A stretch of DNA of 64,000 nucleotides from Epiperipatus broadwayi (lineage: Eukaryota; Onychophora; Udeonychophora; Euonychophora; Peripatidae): positions 2,727,483 through 2,791,482 of the forward strand of contig JAQFVV010000043.1 of assembly GCA_028023455.1 (NCBI GenBank), written 5' to 3'. A model generated the notes under the pieces. That model was not told the DNA's origin. It made no database searches and saw only the letters and a list, made by a program, of their open reading frames with translations. The position numbers and the translations under genes are program-made. Every line of letters starts with the position of its first letter. The first letter of the stretch is position 1. Of the stretch, positions 61,195-64,000 are shown in pieces.

Positions 61195-61341
61195 ACATTT
61201 TCTGATATAAAAGAATTGTCAGCTGGTCTTAATATTTTGGCCAAATATGGACTGAATCTGCTATCAGCTATTAGGCCTGTTAATTGGCGAACTGTACCTC
61301 TCACCAAAGGCCGACTTCATCATAGACTTGGAAAAGTAAAA
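61195..61341 (+). CDS. RNF31: RNF31/HOIP-like gene, exon 3 (PUB domain core)
   Basis: 147 bases (49 codons, phase 0 both ends) between acceptor tttgttatag and donor AAA|GTAAGTTT. It encodes residues 92-140, with LNILAKYGLNLLS (103-115), then RP and WRTV (118-125). This closely follows the PUB domain segment of RNF31/HOIP, whose pattern is LNILxKYGxNLLSxxRPxxWRxV. In vertebrates this domain docks PIM-type peptides of deubiquitinase partners (OTULIN, SPATA2/CYLD) onto LUBAC. The Tyr (109) and Asn (112) of the KYGxN core are kept, but the segment after WR is basic (KGRLHHRLGK) and lacks the two adjacent Asn found in the vertebrate pocket. The zinc fingers, UBA and RBR domains must lie beyond the window. 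Confidence 0.8.
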
Positions 61342-64000
61342 GTAAGTTTTTGATGACTTTAGTAGAATTTATTATTTTATGAGAAAATGTTTGACATTGA
61401 TGTAATAACCCTAGGGTTATAGAAGGCATTAAAAATTATTACATATTCATTAATAGAAATTCCGATACTTGCAGAGGTAGCTAAGACTCATGCGTCTGCT
61501 GAAGTCAAGAGAATATAGGTTCAGCCTATTGCTGAAGTGTGCGATTTATAGAAGAATTTATCCATGAAATATGTAATGAAGTGATTTATATTTTAGTCTG
61601 TTTTAGTACAAAAAAATTATTATTTTTAATGTCTAAATTTGTTCATATCTAGTTGATAGATAGGATTTTGCTAAATCATATAAATTGTGTTTATTTATTC
61701 ATATTTTTTATAGATGACAAATTTTTTATTTCCAAGTATGACTCATAGTGTAAAGCATAAAGCACACTTTAGCTTCTCTCTAATTAATGTTCATTACATT
61801 ATTATCTCTACTTAGTTTATTGCACAGATAAGATATATAAGTCAACAAAATATCATTTTTTTTTGTTGTTACATTTAGCATATATACAAAAGAGCAGCTT
61901 TCTTTTTATTCCAGTGCCATCTATTCTAAGGTTGAGTAATCAATGGACACTAGAAGTTAATAACTATTCTCATCTTCAGATTAGTTTCTAGCTTTTGTTC
62001 TTTGTCAATGACGTTTTTGAGCATGAGCTTAATGTAACTCATTCAGGAGCTTTCTTTTGCATCATTCATATTATCAGTGTAATAGCTTGAAAGTCAAAAA
62101 CCCTAAGGTTTTGAGTCTAAACCAATTTTCTTGTATGATTGCATAGATGTGACAGATGCTAATAACTATAAATTTTAATGCCTTCAATTTTGTTATCTAT
62201 TCTCCAAATTTTATCCTTTTGACTAGAATAGTATATATTGTCAGACATTATGTAACTGTTTATATTTACATTCAAATTGTATTGTTAGGGGAATTTCTCT
62301 TCTCTATATTAAAAGTCTTGCATGCAGTTCTTTTTTTTAAAATCCTGCATAAATATATGCTCAAACTTTAATATCAAATTGAGTATTGCGAGAAAATAGA
62401 AACTGAGTGGCTATGTTTAATGTGATCTAAATCTTTTAAACAGCTGATGACATCAGGTTTGATTGACAGAAACATATGTATAGCAAGAAGTTAGTTGCTT
62501 TTTCATTAAACGTTGCCATAGATAAGATGTTAAGTTTCTATAAACTTCTAGTGAGGGTGTAAATAAATAACATAAATAGTATTACATATTTATGTAGTAT
62601 TTAATTAATATATATATATTTATTATCAGTAAGTTAAAAAAAAACAAAACTTATTTAGAAAAACTTTTTTCTTACTTACCAAAAGTTTTTTGTCAATTAT
62701 CCTGCAGGACAAAAATCATCTTCCAGAAAGGTCTTATTATAAGTCTCCACTATTTCATAATGATTCAGAAAATATCTTGATGATCTAATGTCCCATTTTT
62801 TTTACAATGACATTGTTTATTATCATATTCAATTGAGAATTATCTGATTATATTAATTTAAGCTCTTTTTGTTATATATCTATTCCATCTTTTTTTAAGT
62901 TTTTTTTTCATTTTTGCAGTAATACCAGAAAGAACCAATTTTAATTTGGATTTATTTATTTTTATCTAAAGCAAAAACAATCACTTTTTTAAAATAATAA
63001 TTTATTACTAACTAAATTTTTTCCTATAAAACATGATTAAAAAACATCAATTACAATTATAAATACTTAGATTGTAGGTTTAGTAATCTTGTTAATTGGA
63101 AATAATAGTAAACGTTCATATTTTTAGATAAATATGTGCTATGATTAATTAAAATTTAGTTTTGAAGTAATGATCTAATGATAGTTTTAGAGTAATATTT
63201 GAGGAATTGATAATATATATGATGAGAAAATGGCAGACCAAATGTTAACGTCATTAATTCATATCTTTTTCTTATTTAATATAATACAAGACTGTAAGTT
63301 TTGAATCTAATTCTATTTTTGCCATAAGGCTTGATATTATTATTTTGTAATCTTTTTCTAATGTAGTGATGATTACACATGTACATAGCACTTTGTAGGA
63401 AAAGTAACTGTGCATGGTCTACAATCTTAGAAGGAATCCTTTTACTAATAGCAATTAAAGTTACAAATGTGTTTTTGCTTATGATTGATAACAAGACAGG
63501 AAATGGAGATAGCTTTGCTAAGTATTTTTTAAAAAACCAGATTGCTCTTTTCAGTTTAAATTGAAATGGTTGTAAATCACAGAAAATTATAAACATAAAA
63601 AGATTTTATATTAAAATCTATTCTTTCTGGTTGTTATATTTTGGAAAAAGTATGGCTAGGGTTTATGACTCCAGAAAAAAGAGAAAAAGATTAGAAACGT
63701 AAATAGAAAGATATTTTGAATTAACAGCAGTGAAAAAAGATTGCTATAAGATAAAAGAAATGTGAATAATAATGTAGGAAAGGCCTAATGGATTTAAATA
63801 TAGGAAAGGCTAGTATTGTTTAGATTAGAATATTAAGCTATTTGAAACTAATCAAACAAAAGAATAAATATTAAAGGAATGTGCACATGGGCACTGGTCT
63901 TATTTTTATTTGTGTACAGCTGATAAGGTTCTCAGGAGAACTATACAGAGTTGGACTGTGAGTATAGACAAATTTTTTTTAGTATTTACTCAGTTCTGGG
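61342..64000 (+). other. Intron 3 (start) of the RNF31-like gene; no further exon seen
   Basis: Begins GTAAGTTTT. I looked for the remainder of the PUB domain and found none, so the intron continues beyond 64000. Apart from the repeat near 61910-62045, only AT-rich sequence is present. Confidence 0.6.
61905..62045 (+). repeat. Family M repeat fragment
   Basis: ttgagtaatcaatggacact, then cagattagtttctagctttt and gtcaatgacg, parallel the core of the 57808 copy with more divergence. Confidence 0.55.

Noticed and set aside
63920-63958. Possible RNF31 exon 4 between tgtgtacag and gtgagtat
   Set aside because: Splice-like signals exist, but in the required phase 0 the short peptide does not resemble the rest of the PUB domain.
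1-64000. CRISPR arrays, bacterial operons or phage modules
   Set aside because: No regular spacer-repeat structure, ribosome-binding sites or gene clustering; spliced exons and retrotransposons show the DNA is animal nuclear.

Overview
The window is AT-rich metazoan nuclear DNA, probably from a protostome invertebrate with a large, repeat-filled genome such as a chelicerate or mollusc; the lineage is inferred and not proven. It has no operons, long AT-rich stretches with no coding signal, one host gene with introns of 15-17 kb, and transposon remains in nearly every 3-4 kb.

Host gene. Three short plus-strand exons (28728-28894, 45897-46047, 61195-61341) join in frame with GT/AG sites to give 140 codons that continue past the right edge. 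Exon 3 carries the hallmark of the PUB domain of RNF31/HOIP, the catalytic subunit of the linear-ubiquitin ligase (LUBAC). Intron 1 (17.0 kb) and intron 2 (15.1 kb) hold most of the intact transposons.

Left third (1-28 kb, upstream of the gene). It holds a hAT MITE (644-1166) and a minus-strand RTE-type retrotransposon (1360-4929). The RTE insertion has a piece of 28S rRNA, in inverted orientation, joined to its 5' end, all inside one 13-bp target-site duplication. Further right are decayed RTE pieces on both strands, a foldback element at 10.8-11.8 kb, a hAT transposase pseudogene at 16.7-18 kb, a Tc1-like fragment near 23.9 kb and a second hAT MITE (27843-28211).

Intron 1 (28895-45896). 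It holds a possible gypsy remnant, a 70-bp poly(C) tract, a pogo/Tigger-like MITE (30078-31141) and an old Ty3/gypsy element G1 (31190-36763). It also has a nest in which an old RTE copy (39026-45580) was hit by a younger RTE element of a second subfamily (39878-43349, intact 991-aa ORF, 9-bp duplication) and by a tRNA-derived SINE with a poly(G) tail (44756-44873, 13-bp duplication).

Intron 2 (46048-61194). It holds a younger but defective Ty3/gypsy element G2 (47988-53170, 5-bp duplication, near-identical LTRs, minus strand), a slightly GC-richer unexplained block at 54.1-55.7 kb, a mariner-type helix-turn-helix fragment and copies of a MITE-like repeat. Beyond exon 3 I see no further exon.

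The only host function read with confidence is the RNF31-like N-terminus; the rest is mobile-element history. The most unusual object is the RTE/28S chimera at 1.4-4.9 kb.
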